Part shown: positions 1 to 7,521 of the stretch, one piece after another
Numbering within the stretch: the stretch's first letter is position 1
How the letters are laid out: each line of letters starts with the position of its first letter
Translations under genes and position numbers: made by a program
Notes under the pieces: generated by a model
Seen by the model: the letters and a program-made list of their open reading frames with translations, nothing else
The model's database searches: none
Told to the model about the DNA's origin: nothing
Origin: RGIG4608 sp964413365
GTDB taxonomy: Bacteria; Bacillota; Clostridia; Oscillospirales; CAG-272
NCBI GenBank assembly: GCA_964413365.1
Contig: CAYPRM010000016.1
Span: 1 to 33,520 of the forward strand
Length of the DNA: 33,520 nucleotides
Direction: 5' to 3'

Positions 1-2
1 AT

Positions 3-284
3 CCTGAGATCGGTCTTTACTGGGAAAAGGCAGCGTGGGAGGAGGCAGAGCACGCTTCCAAGTTCGCAGAGCTTCTCGGCGAGATGCTCACCGATTCCAC
101 CGAGCAGAATCTCAAGCTCAGAATAGACGCAGAGCACGGCGCAACGAGCGGTAAGTTCGAGCTTGCAAAGCTTGCAAAGCAGCACAATCTCGACGCTATC
201 CACGATACCGTTCACGAGATGGCTCGCGACGAGGCACGCCACGGCAAGGCATTTGAGGGACTTCTTAAGAGATATTTCAACTAA
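3..284 (+). CDS. NADH peroxidase / reverse rubrerythrin, C-terminal part (gene starts before the window)
   Basis: The reading frame is open from the first bases, so the gene's 5' end lies outside the window; 93 residues and a stop remain. What is visible is the end of a four-helix ferritin-like di-iron domain, including EEAEHA near residues 12-17 and DEARHG near residues 75-80, which carry Glu and His ligands of the ExxH type. The segment with AEHGATSGK and LDAIHDTVHEM is characteristic of the clostridial reverse rubrerythrin (Rbr3) family, which reduces hydrogen peroxide with NADH-derived electrons in the cytoplasm of anaerobes. In that family the rubredoxin-like iron site sits at the N-terminus, so it would be in the missing part; I infer this and cannot see it. 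The gene ends 16 bases before a strong terminator. Confidence 0.85.
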   Translation, partial: PEIGLYWEKAAWEEAEHASKFAELLGEMLTDSTEQNLKLRIDAEHGATSGKFELAKLAKQHNLDAIHDTVHEMARDEARHGKAFEGLLKRYFN

Positions 285-296
285 GTTAAATAAAAT

Positions 297-328
297 AAAA
301 GACTGCGGCTTGTTCGCAGTCTTTTTTT
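297..328 (+). terminator. Rho-independent terminator after the NADH peroxidase gene
   Basis: A GACTGCG / CGCAGTC stem (301-307 with 315-321) closes a 7-nt loop and is followed directly by seven T residues, with an A-rich run on the 5' side. It begins 16 bases after the peroxidase stop codon. Confidence 0.9.
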
Positions 329-357
329 GTGCGCGCGGGGGGAGTTTGCGGTCGAAT

Positions 358-440
358 TTGCATCATTGTGAAGCAACATCATTGGCACAAAGTGCGTGCC
401 TCATTAGCCGAAGGCGGCATATATGTTCGCTTTGCGAACA
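358..440 (+). repeat. Modular hairpin repeat, copy A
   Basis: A chain of short inverted repeats separated by CATCATT-like spacers: TTGTGAAGCAA, GCACAAAGTGC, GCCGAAGGC and finally GTTCGCTTTGCGAAC. The same modules in the same order recur at 28258-28388 and in shorter form at 33422-33482. It lies between the convergent ends of the peroxidase and AraC genes. Confidence 0.75.
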
Positions 441-468
441 AGAAAACCACGCTTTCGCGTGGTTTTTT
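441..468. terminator. Bidirectional terminator, copy 1 of a repeated hairpin
   Basis: AACCACGC, TTTC loop, GCGTGG followed by TTTTTT, with AAAA on the other side, so it can act on both strands between the convergent peroxidase and AraC genes. Nearly the same hairpin is found at 16922-16949 and 28391-28426. Confidence 0.75.
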
Positions 469-486
469 GAATATTGGGCTTTAGGA

Positions 487-1362
487 TCAAAGCTCCCTCT
501 TCATTTCGGAGGCGCTGACGCCATAGGTCTTTTTGAAGAGGCGGCTGAAGTACGCGGGATCGTCGATGCCGACGGCGTGCGCTGCCTCGTAGGATCTGAG
601 TCCGAATCTCTCGATATACGTTCTCGCAAGTCCCATTCTATACGAGGTGAGGTAGTCCGTTATGGTACAGCCCTTGACCTGCTTGAAGATCGCGTGGAGG
701 TAGTTCTGCGACAGCCCCAGTTCCTCGGCGATATCGTTGACCGTGATCTTCTCGCGATAATGCTTGACGATATAGGCGACAGCCATTTCGCTATACGCGA
801 CGGCGCTGGTCGGGAACGCGCCCTTTTCATACGCGACGGAGTCCATGCTCGATCTCGTTATTCTGCTGAAAAGCTCCAGTAATGTGGCGACGGCTCTTGT
901 TTCCTCGGCGATACGCTCACCGACTCTGCAGGCGCGTATCCTCTTTATATATCCCTCCAGCCAATCGAGCGAGAGGATCGACATACCGTCCTTGGGAATG
1001 AGCAATCTATCGCCGTCGATAAGCTCGCGCATAAGCGCTCTCGTATCGTTCTCGCCGAAGGCTTCCGTATTCACCGTTCTCACGCTCATTTCGCACTCGA
1101 TACCGAGCGAGGTGATTCTTGCAGGCGTGCCGCTCTCGCTGTACAGGGTTATTCCCTCTCCGAGGACGAGGGGATAGAGGTGTCCTGCCTCGCAGACGGT
1201 CGTGCCCGATGGGGAGCTGCAGATGAGGTCGCCGCTCTCGACGTAGCAGAGCTCGAGCAGATTCGCTCTTGCGGCGATCGGTGCGGTATTTCCCCGCGTT
1301 TTCATCGAGCAATTATATTTGATCCTTGGCATGGTAAGAAATTTTATATCGTAGAACAGCAT
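487..1362 (-). CDS. AraC-family transcriptional regulator
   Basis: A 291-residue cytoplasmic DNA-binding regulator. The C-terminal third (about residues 190-291) is a typical double helix-turn-helix AraC domain: NDIAEELGLSQNYLHAIFKQ forms the first recognition unit, and the second contains the family signature DDPAYFSRLFKKTYGVSASEMK. The N-terminal part is consistent with a cupin-like sensor domain (residues about 20-110), but I see no residue pattern that names the ligand. The ATG at 1362 is preceded by AAAGGAG at a good distance and by a likely promoter at 1401-1430. It lies downstream of dapF-dapL on the same strand but behind its own promoter, so co-regulation with lysine synthesis is not implied. 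The target is unknown. Confidence 0.85.
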   Translation of the reverse strand: MLFYDIKFLTMPRIKYNCSMKTRGNTAPIAARANLLELCYVESGDLICSSPSGTTVCEAGHLYPLVLGEGITLYSESGTPARITSLGIECEMSVRTVNTEAFGENDTRALMRELIDGDRLLIPKDGMSILSLDWLEGYIKRIRACRVGERIAEETRAVATLLELFSRITRSSMDSVAYEKGAFPTSAVAYSEMAVAYIVKHYREKITVNDIAEELGLSQNYLHAIFKQVKGCTITDYLTSYRMGLARTYIERFGLRSYEAAHAVGIDDPAYFSRLFKKTYGVSASEMKREL

Positions 1363-1400
1363 TTTTATGCTCCTTTGTGATTTTTGAAATGACGCCTTAT

Positions 1401-1430
1401 ATCATATCACAAAAAAGTAGATTTGTCCAA
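1401..1430 (-). promoter_or_regulatory. Likely sigma-A promoter of the AraC-type gene
   Basis: Read on the minus strand: TTGGAC (-35, 1430-1425), 18-nt spacer, TATGAT (-10, 1406-1401), about 40 nt upstream of the start codon. Confidence 0.55.
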
Positions 1431-1488
1431 TGTTTTTTGAAATTTATGCGAATTTTTCGCATTTTTCGTCGATTTTAGTCAATTTTTC

Positions 1489-1520
1489 GGAGTGATATTT
1501 GTGCACAATTTCACCACTCC
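1489..1520 (-). terminator. Possible weak terminator after dapL
   Basis: GGAGTG and CACTCC (1489-1494 and 1515-1520) pair around an inner palindrome TTGTGCACAA. On the minus strand this is followed only by GAAAAATTG, so the T tract is poor; it may be a regulatory palindrome instead. Confidence 0.35.
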
Positions 1521-1528
1521 GAGCATTT

Positions 1529-2731
1529 TTACGGTACGAGTCCCTCAAGTCGGTGTGCGCTCTCTGCGATATCCTCCCTCGGGGCGAAGGACGAGAGGCG
1601 GAGGTAGCCCTCTCCCCTCCTGCCAAAGCCCACGCCGGGCGTGGACACGATCCCCGTGCGCTCCAGAAGATAGGAGAAGGCGTCCCACGAGCTTTTTACG
1701 CCGCCGTCGCCACCGCAAAAAGGCGAGCCGTCGAGCCTCACCCAGAGGTAGGGCGCGTGCTCCCCTCCGCAAAAGCTCACGCCGAGGCGGTCAAGCGTTC
1801 TCGCAAGGAGCCTTGCGTTCTCGAGGTAGTAGGCGATATTTTCCGAACATTCCCTCTCCCCCTCGGGAGAGAGTGCGGCGAGGGCGGCGCGCTGCGACAG
1901 GCAGGATGCGCCATTGAAACGGCAGGAGAGGCGTCTTTCCCAGAGTTTATTCAACGGTGAGGAGATCGGGATCACGCACCAGCCGCACCGCACCCCCGTA
2001 AAGCCTGCGCTCTTTGAGAATGAGCAGATCTCAACGGCGCACTCCCTCGCTCCCTCCACCTCAAATATCGAATGTGGCAGAGTGGGATCGCTTATGTACG
2101 CCTCATACGCCGCATCGAACACGATGACCGAGCCGCTCGCTCTCGCGTGATCCACCCAATCGGCGAGAGCCTTATGTGTGAACACCGCGCCCGTGGGATT
2201 TGAGGGTGAGCAAAGGTAGATGAGGGCAGGAATTTTTCCAAGGCCGTTTGGAGTCGGAAGGTAGCCGCTTTTCTCGGTCGCGTCGGCGAATACCACCTCT
2301 CTGTGCGCTATGATGCTCGCGTCGTAATAGACGGGATAGGAGGGATCGGGCACTACGGATACACCTGCCCCGAAAAGCTCGCAGAGACCTCCGAGGTCGC
2401 CCTTTGCACCGTCGTTTATGAATATCTCGCACTCGCAAAGCTCCACTCCGCGTCTTGCGTACCTTCGGCATATCGCGCGTCTGAGCTGCGCCATTCCTCG
2501 CACATCCCCGTAACCGACAAAGCTCCCCCTCTCCCCAAGCTCACGCGAGGCGGAGCACAGCTCGTTCACCACGGTATGCGGAAGCGGCAAGGTAACGTCC
2601 CCGATCCCAAGCGGCAGAGTGCGCACGGTCGGATTCTCCCTGCGGTAGCGTGCGACTCTCCGCGCCACCTCGGAGAACAGATATCCGCCGCCGAGGCGGC
2701 CCATATCGGGATTAAGTCCGCATATTTTCAT
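1529..2731 (-). CDS. dapL: LL-diaminopimelate aminotransferase (DapL-type)
   Basis: A 400-residue fold-type I PLP aminotransferase, predicted to convert tetrahydrodipicolinate plus glutamate directly to LL-2,6-diaminopimelate, the short bacterial route to lysine and peptidoglycan. Visible signatures are DPSYPVYYD, the substrate loop SPSNPTGAVF, and SFSKSAGFTGVRCGW, whose Lys is the Schiff-base residue and whose Arg binds phosphate. Length is close to the usual about 410 residues. The frame is open further upstream, but the ATG at 2731 has GGGAGGGAGG in front and gives the expected N-terminus, so the longer start is rejected. It overlaps the 3' end of dapF by 20 bases, indicating translational coupling, and its product is the direct substrate of that epimerase. 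Confidence 0.9.
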   Translation of the reverse strand: MKICGLNPDMGRLGGGYLFSEVARRVARYRRENPTVRTLPLGIGDVTLPLPHTVVNELCSASRELGERGSFVGYGDVRGMAQLRRAICRRYARRGVELCECEIFINDGAKGDLGGLCELFGAGVSVVPDPSYPVYYDASIIAHREVVFADATEKSGYLPTPNGLGKIPALIYLCSPSNPTGAVFTHKALADWVDHARASGSVIVFDAAYEAYISDPTLPHSIFEVEGARECAVEICSFSKSAGFTGVRCGWCVIPISSPLNKLWERRLSCRFNGASCLSQRAALAALSPEGERECSENIAYYLENARLLARTLDRLGVSFCGGEHAPYLWVRLDGSPFCGGDGGVKSSWDAFSYLLERTGIVSTPGVGFGRRGEGYLRLSSFAPREDIAESAHRLEGLVP

Positions 2732-3557
2732 CGGGCACACCTCCCTCCCACTCGAACGAGCCTTCAAAAATCTTCTCCGCCTCACCGCTGAGATAGACCG
2801 TACCGCCCGAGGTGCAGAGCACGCCAAGCTCGCCGCCGCGCATATATATCTTAATGAGCCTACCGACGTCGCAGGCGCCCGCTCCCCATCCCCATATCGC
2901 CGCGACCGCCGCCGCACACGCTCCCGAGCCGCAGGCAAGAGTTTCTCCGCTCCCCCTCTCGAGCACTCGCACTCGCAGGCGATTGCGCTCCACGACCTCG
3001 CAAAGCTCCGTATTCACGCCGAGGGGAAATTGCGTATCACACTCCGCCGACTCGCAAAAGCGCGCGAGATCGACCGAATCGACGTCGGGAACGAGCGTTA
3101 CTCTGTGCCCGTTTCCTATCTCAACATAGCGCATCTCGTATTTCTCACCGCCAACGCCCAGCGTAAAGGCTCGCCCGAGCAACGCCATCCCCATATTGAC
3201 CGTGATCCTGCCTATCCTGCCGTTGTGAAGCGTCAAAAACAGCTCGCGCACACCGCTGAGCGTTTCGATCCTGATATGGCTCCGTCTTACGAGCGTGCTC
3301 TCGTAGAGCAGTCTGCCAACACAGCGAAGGGCGTTTCCGCAGGTCGGTGCCTCGCTACCGTCCGCATTGAATATCCGTATTTTTGCGTCCGCCACCTCCG
3401 AGGGTAGGATCAGGACTATCCCGTCCGCACCGACGCCGAAATGCCTGTCGCAGAGCCCTTGTGCAATTCTCTGCGGCTCGTCAAGCTCCGCACCGAGACA
3501 GTCGAAAAACAGGTAGTCGTTCCCTGCCCCGTGCATCTTAGTAAAGCTTATCCTCAT
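2712..3557 (-). CDS. dapF: Diaminopimelate epimerase
   Basis: A 281-residue cytoplasmic, cofactor-independent epimerase converting LL- to meso-diaminopimelate, the precursor of lysine and of peptidoglycan cross-links. The N-terminal signature FTKMHGAGNDY is present (residues 5-15). The two catalytic cysteines are Cys73 in TCGNALRC and Cys209 in ACGSGACAAA, one in each half of the pseudo-symmetric fold, at positions expected for the family. The ATG at 3557 is preceded by GGAGG with a rather long spacer of about 12 nt. It is first in a two-gene unit with dapL. Divergent from the acyltransferase gene at 3684; the shared 126-bp gap holds a promoter on each side (the minus one is weak). Confidence 0.93.
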   Translation of the reverse strand: MRISFTKMHGAGNDYLFFDCLGAELDEPQRIAQGLCDRHFGVGADGIVLILPSEVADAKIRIFNADGSEAPTCGNALRCVGRLLYESTLVRRSHIRIETLSGVRELFLTLHNGRIGRITVNMGMALLGRAFTLGVGGEKYEMRYVEIGNGHRVTLVPDVDSVDLARFCESAECDTQFPLGVNTELCEVVERNRLRVRVLERGSGETLACGSGACAAAVAAIWGWGAGACDVGRLIKIYMRGGELGVLCTSGGTVYLSGEAEKIFEGSFEWEGGVPDENMRT

Positions 3558-3611
3558 AGCTGCAAGATTCCTCCGTTATTTCTCATTTGATATAAATATA
3601 TGAAAAAAATA

Positions 3612-3640
3612 TTGCAAAATTGAGAAAAAGGTGATATACT
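3612..3640 (+). promoter_or_regulatory. Sigma-A promoter of the acyltransferase gene
   Basis: TTGCAA (3612-3617), 17-nt spacer, TATACT (3635-3640), 43 nt before the ATG at 3684. The -10 element and the next bases, TATACTGTAGTAGAAATTG, closely match the start of the promoter at 13304-13332. Confidence 0.65.
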
Positions 3641-3683
3641 GTAGTAGAAATTGCAAAAATATCTCAAGAAAGGCTTTCCCGTT

Positions 3684-4955
3684 ATGAAGATAAGCAACCG
3701 ATACAAGGATTATGATGAGCTGATGAAGCTGCCCGTGCCGCCGCACCGCAAGCCCCGTCGCCCCACGCTGTTCTGGCAGACGCTGACGCACCTCGTTTCG
3801 ATCCCCGATCTCAAAAAGACCGATTACAGCTTCCGCGAGGTGGGAATGGAGAGACTTGGCAAGAACGAGCCTGCGCTGATATTGATGAATCACTCCTCGT
3901 TCCTCGATTTTGAGATAGCATATTACTCGCTCTATCCGAGAAAATTCAATACCGTCGCTACCTTCGACGCGTTTATAGATAAGGATTGGCTGCTTCGACA
4001 GATAGGATGCTTCCCCACAAGGAAGTTCATTACCGATCTCCAGCTCATACGCGATATAAAATACTGTATCGAGAAAAATAAGACCTCCGTCCTGATGTAC
4101 CCCGAGGCAGGGTATACCTTTGACGGAACGAAAACCACCATGCCCTCCACCGTTGCGAGCCTCGTCAAGATGCTCGGTGTGCCGCTCTGTATGCTCGAGG
4201 CTTACGGATCGTTTTTGCGTGATCCCATGTATAACCGCCTCCAGAACAGGCGTGTTAAGGTGCGCGCGGAGCTGAGATACGTTCTCTCCCCCGAGGAGAT
4301 AGCGAAAATGAGTGTCGGAGAGATAGAGAGCGTGCTCGAAAAGGAATTTTCCTATGATGAGTTCCGCAGACAAAAGGAGGAGGGGATCGTTATCAATGAG
4401 CCCTTCCGCGCGGACGGACTTGAGAGCGTGCTCTATAAATGCCCCCATTGTGGAGCGGAGGGGAAGATGCACGGCGAGGGCATCACTCTCACCTGCACCT
4501 CCTGTAAAAAGGAATGGGAGCTTACCGAGCTTGGCGAATTGAGAGCAAGAGATGGAGAAACGAGATTTTCCCATATTCCCGATTGGAATAAGTGGCAGAG
4601 GGAGTGCGTCAGGGACGAGATCGTGCGCGGAGAATACGGATATACCGAGCCTGTCGATATATATATGATAGTCAATTTCAAGGGCGCGTATAGAGTCGGC
4701 GATGGCACGCTCACGCATGACGAGAACGGCTTCCACCTTGTCGGCTGCGACGGAAGGCTCGACTATAAGCAGTCCGCAAGGTCAATGTACACCTGCGAGA
4801 GCGCATTCTATTGGTATCAGATGAGGGACGTCATCGGAATGGGCGATAAGAGAGCGCTGTATTTCGCAATGCCAAAGGAGAGATTGGAACTCTCCGCAAA
4901 AACAAGGCTTGCAGTTGAGGAAATGTTCAAGATAATTAAAAATCAAAAAGCGTAA
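3684..4955 (+). CDS. PlsC-like acyltransferase with C-terminal zinc ribbon
   Basis: 423 residues. The first 200 form a lysophosphatidate-type acyltransferase domain: NHSSFLDFE supplies the HX4D catalytic motif (His70, Asp75), and YPEAGYTFDGT (from residue 139) stands at the acceptor-phosphate motif, with Ala where most family members have Gly-Thr after Glu. A four-cysteine zinc ribbon follows (Cys253, Cys256, Cys271, Cys274), and then about 140 residues I do not recognise. The N-terminal PLSC domain suggests transfer of an acyl chain to a lipid acceptor at the inner membrane face; the added ribbon is not part of housekeeping PlsC, so the acceptor is open. An in-frame TTG at 3651 lacks a ribosome binding site; the ATG at 3684 has AGAAAGG upstream and is preferred. 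A terminator follows at once, so it is a single-gene unit. Confidence 0.75.
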   Translation: MKISNRYKDYDELMKLPVPPHRKPRRPTLFWQTLTHLVSIPDLKKTDYSFREVGMERLGKNEPALILMNHSSFLDFEIAYYSLYPRKFNTVATFDAFIDKDWLLRQIGCFPTRKFITDLQLIRDIKYCIEKNKTSVLMYPEAGYTFDGTKTTMPSTVASLVKMLGVPLCMLEAYGSFLRDPMYNRLQNRRVKVRAELRYVLSPEEIAKMSVGEIESVLEKEFSYDEFRRQKEEGIVINEPFRADGLESVLYKCPHCGAEGKMHGEGITLTCTSCKKEWELTELGELRARDGETRFSHIPDWNKWQRECVRDEIVRGEYGYTEPVDIYMIVNFKGAYRVGDGTLTHDENGFHLVGCDGRLDYKQSARSMYTCESAFYWYQMRDVIGMGDKRALYFAMPKERLELSAKTRLAVEEMFKIIKNQKA

Positions 4956-4965
4956 ATACCTATCA

Positions 4966-4991
4966 AAAAGCCCCGCATTGCGGGGTTTTTT
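4966..4991 (+). terminator. Terminator after the acyltransferase gene
   Basis: AAAAAGCCCCGCATTGCGGGG followed by six T residues; the CCCCGCA/TGCGGGG stem (4971 onward) starts 15 nt past the stop codon. Confidence 0.9.
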
Positions 4992-5053
4992 GATGCTGCA
5001 CTTCGTGCAAATGTGTTGCTTTGCAATAAGGCAAATTCGATTGCAAACGCCCT
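4992..5053 (-). repeat. Modular hairpin repeat, partial copy B (reverse orientation)
   Basis: TGCACTTCGTGCA and TTGCTTTGCAA are the reverse complements of the GCACGAAGTGC and TTGCGAAGCAA-type modules seen at 358 and 28258. The copy is degenerate and short. It again lies between convergent genes. Confidence 0.45.
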
Positions 5054-5091
5054 ACGGGAACGAGCGGACGGATTTTTTTGCGACTGCAACC

Positions 5092-5120
5092 AAAAAAAGT
5101 GGGAGGAGCAAGCCCCTCCC
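5092..5120 (-). terminator. Terminator of the small membrane-protein gene
   Basis: On the minus strand GGGAGGG, loop GCTTGC, TCCTCCC, then AC and seven T residues; 20 nt after the stop codon at 5140. Confidence 0.8.
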
Positions 5121-5139
5121 CTATTGAATTGTGAGATTT

Positions 5140-5595
5140 TTATTTGCGAGAGCCAACGATTCCGAGCACGCCGTCGACGATCAGAAGCACGCCGACGCCG
5201 ACGATCATATAATTGAGACCGTTGCCAAACGCGAGGGCGAGTCCAACTAGCATGGTGAGCGCAGGATAGAGTATCCCCACAACCGTAACCCTCGAGCGCT
5301 TGAGCTCATTGATAAGCTCGACAAGTCCCTTGACCGCGATGAGCACGCCGAGGACGAGGAGCACCACGCCTGCGATGGTCCAGCCGAGAATTAGCACGAC
5401 TATGCCGATGAGGAGGCTCACGAGTCCGCTCGAGGTCCTCTTTTTAGCAATATCGACGATTCCCGAAACGATGAAGACGATCGCCGCGAGCGTCATAGCC
5501 CAGTCGAGAGTCTGAGTGCGGAATATCACGAGAAGAGCTCCAAGCACGATGTACAGTAACGGTGTAGAAAGTCCTTTTCTGGATTTTTTTGCCAT
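5140..5595 (-). CDS. Small polytopic membrane protein (DUF308/HdeD-like)
   Basis: 151 residues, almost entirely hydrophobic, with about five to six predicted membrane segments separated by short positively charged turns (for example KKRTSSG and ELKRSR). The glycine-rich pattern of paired helices (VLGALLVIF, IVFIVSGIVDI, VVLLVLGVLIAVKGL, VGVGVLLIVDGVLGIVG) resembles the DUF308/HdeD-type membrane family. The lysine-rich start MAKKSRKG fits a cytoplasmic N-terminus. AAAGGAG precedes the ATG. It is a single-gene unit with its own terminator. The function is unknown. Confidence 0.7.
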   Translation of the reverse strand: MAKKSRKGLSTPLLYIVLGALLVIFRTQTLDWAMTLAAIVFIVSGIVDIAKKRTSSGLVSLLIGIVVLILGWTIAGVVLLVLGVLIAVKGLVELINELKRSRVTVVGILYPALTMLVGLALAFGNGLNYMIVGVGVLLIVDGVLGIVGSRK

Positions 5596-5738
5596 AAATA
5601 AAAGCTCCTTTCTGCTTTTTATGATAAGATTTTAGCACAATTTGACCGTCTTGTCAAGAAATCGTGCAAAATCGACCTTGATATTTTTGCTTTTCCTCTT
5701 CCCTGCCCGAGGTGCGAGGCTTTTTCGGCAGTTTTGTG

Positions 5739-5767
5739 TTGACAATTCAAAATTAATATGATATTAT
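5739..5767 (+). promoter_or_regulatory. Sigma-A promoter of mini-RNase III
   Basis: Perfect TTGACA (5739-5744), 17-nt spacer, TATTAT (5762-5767). An overlapping TATAAT at 5767-5772 would need a 22-nt spacer and is less likely. The start codon lies about 50 nt downstream. Confidence 0.75.
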
Positions 5768-5819
5768 ATAATGATAAGATAGGATAAGTAAGTATATCTA
5801 TAAGCTCGGAGGTGTAAAA

Positions 5820-6215
5820 ATGTCAATACCGATCGGTGAGATCAGTACCGCGGCGCTCGCGTATCTCGGCGACTGCGTGATCGAGCTTTGCGTGCGTGAG
5901 CTTCTTGTTGACCTTGGCGTGTCAAGCTCGCGTGAGCTGAATGAGCGCGCGTTGGATTTCGTTCGCGCGGGTGCACAGGCGGAGGCAGTCAAGAGAATTC
6001 TGCCTATCCTCTCCGAGGAGGAGAGTGCGGCGTTCCGCAGGGGCAGAAATTCGGGGCATACGAGCACGCCAAAGGGCGCGACGGTCGCGCAATACCGCAT
6101 GGCGACGGGCATGGAGACGCTTTTTGGCTATCTCCGCGTCTGCGGTAGAAATGACCGCATCTCGGAGCTGTTTTCCATAGCATTTGAGCCTGAAATTGAA
6201 AAAATGAGGGCTTGA
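5820..6215 (+). CDS. mrnC: Mini-ribonuclease III
   Basis: 131 residues, the usual length of this RNase III relative, which lacks the double-stranded RNA-binding domain and in Bacillus trims both ends of pre-23S rRNA. ALAYLGDCVIEL (residues 12-23) corresponds to the catalytic helix with an acidic metal ligand; RGRNSGHTSTPKGA and YRMATGMETLFGYL match the family's second and third conserved blocks. The ATG follows GGAGGTG at ideal spacing. In many Bacillota this gene follows cysS; here it stands alone behind a strong promoter, with no clear terminator before the cyclophilin gene. Confidence 0.9.
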   Translation: MSIPIGEISTAALAYLGDCVIELCVRELLVDLGVSSSRELNERALDFVRAGAQAEAVKRILPILSEEESAAFRRGRNSGHTSTPKGATVAQYRMATGMETLFGYLRVCGRNDRISELFSIAFEPEIEKMRA

Positions 6216-6378
6216 TTTAGCCTTCTCCGGTGGGAGGGTGTGGCAGAACGCCACTTGTTCGCTACGTGAACGAGGGGATCTCTTGGGCAGACGATAGCGG
6301 CATTGTTCGGCTATAATTTCACCGCACAGGCAAGCGAACAACAAGATTTTATTTTAACAAAAAAGAGAGGTAAATATT

Positions 6379-6882
6379 ATGAGCAATCCAAAAATCAGAA
6401 TAAAGGTCGAGGGGTTTGGCGAGATGTTAGCGGAGCTTTATCCCGACGTTGCGCCGATCACGGTCAAGAACTTTTTAGGTCTTATCAATTCCCATTTCTT
6501 TGACGGTTTAATTTTCCACCGTGTGATCCCGGGCTTTATGATCCAAGGCGGCGGCTTCGACTCGAATTTCGAGCACAAGGATGCTCCCTCGATCAAGGGT
6601 GAATTCCGTGCAAACGGCGTCCCCAACCCGATAAAGCACGAGCGCGGTGTTCTCTCGATGGCGCGCACGAGTGCTCCCAATTCTGCGTCGTCCCAATTCT
6701 TCATCATGCACGCAACATCTCCCCATCTTGACGGTCAATACGCCGCGTTCGGCAAGGTCTACGAGGGCTTGGAGGTAATTGACGCCATTGCGACCGTACC
6801 GACGACGGTCAAGATGTGGATGTATCAGGACTGCCCGATCAAGGATGTGGTTATCACCTCGATCGAGGTAATAGAGGACTAA
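6379..6882 (+). CDS. Cyclophilin-type peptidyl-prolyl cis-trans isomerase
   Basis: 167 residues, a single cyclophilin domain without signal peptide, so a cytoplasmic proline isomerase. Recognisable blocks are FHRVIPGFMIQGGG (catalytic Arg and the active-site strand), SASSQFFIMHA and LDGQYAAFGKVYEG. The start ATG has GAGAGG about 9 nt upstream; this 21-nt leader is nearly identical to the one before the uridine phosphorylase gene at 7522. Its TAA overlaps the ATG of the flavin reductase gene by one base (TAATG), so the two are translationally coupled. The upstream 160 bp contains small hairpins (GGC-AGAAC-GCC; GTTC-GAAC) and a TATAAT at 6312 without a good -35. Confidence 0.92.
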   Translation: MSNPKIRIKVEGFGEMLAELYPDVAPITVKNFLGLINSHFFDGLIFHRVIPGFMIQGGGFDSNFEHKDAPSIKGEFRANGVPNPIKHERGVLSMARTSAPNSASSQFFIMHATSPHLDGQYAAFGKVYEGLEVIDAIATVPTTVKMWMYQDCPIKDVVITSIEVIED

Positions 6883-7499
6883 TGGCAAAGGTCGTTCTCA
6901 AGGCAGGTGCGCTCCTTGCCCCCGTTCCTCCCGTCATGGTGAGCTGTGGCAGCATGGAGGAGTCCAATATTATGACCGTTGCGTGGACGGGAATGTTAAA
7001 CACGATCCCGCCAAAGACGTACATTTCGGTCCGCCCGAGCCGCTACTCCTACGACATTATACGGCAGAGCGGTGAATTCGTTATAAATCTCACGCCCGCT
7101 TCCCTTGTACGTGAGGCGGATCTCTGCGGAATATATACGGGCAGGAAGGTGGACAAGTTTGCGCGCTGTGGGCTTACGAAGGCGCCTGCGACTGCGGTAT
7201 CCTGTCCTTTGATCGCCGAGTGCCCTCTGTCGCTCGAGTGCCGCGTTTCGGAGATCGTTCCGCTCGGCACGCACGACATGATAATTGCCGACATTCTCTG
7301 CGTTGACGTAAGTGAGGAGCTTCTTGACGCGAGCGGCAGGCTCTGTCTTGAGCGTGCAGGTCTTGCGGCGTACATGCACGGTGAATATTTTGAGCTTGGG
7401 CGGAAGATAGGCGAATTCGGTTTTTCCGCGCGCAAGGCAAGATCGAAATCGAAGTCAAGGGCAAGATCGAAAGCAAAAGGAAAGAAAAATAAAGAATAA
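6882..7499 (+). CDS. Flavin reductase-family protein with basic C-terminal tail
   Basis: 205 residues. The body (about 1-180) is a flavin reductase-like FMN-binding split barrel: PPVMVSCGSMEESNIMTVAW and PKTYISVRPSRYSYDIIRQSGEFVINL match the flavoredoxin/DIM6-NTAB subgroup common in anaerobes, which binds FMN and passes electrons between flavin and iron-sulfur partners. The final 23 residues carry 12 Lys/Arg in a repeating R/K-S pattern, which is not part of the family fold. The ATG at 6882 overlaps the cyclophilin stop; GAGG upstream supports it. The electron partner cannot be told from the sequence. Confidence 0.82.
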   Translation: MAKVVLKAGALLAPVPPVMVSCGSMEESNIMTVAWTGMLNTIPPKTYISVRPSRYSYDIIRQSGEFVINLTPASLVREADLCGIYTGRKVDKFARCGLTKAPATAVSCPLIAECPLSLECRVSEIVPLGTHDMIIADILCVDVSEELLDASGRLCLERAGLAAYMHGEYFELGRKIGEFGFSARKARSKSKSRARSKAKGKKNKE

Positions 7500-7521
7500 T
7501 ATAAAAAGAGAGGTAAACATT

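Noticed and set aside
3558..3683. Lysine riboswitch in front of dapF-dapL
   Set aside because: The gap is only 126 bp, mostly A/T, and lacks the conserved lysine riboswitch junction sequences.
6283..6317. Promoter of the cyclophilin gene
   Set aside because: TATAAT at 6312 is good but the only -35-like TTGGGC is 23 nt away; not enough to assign.
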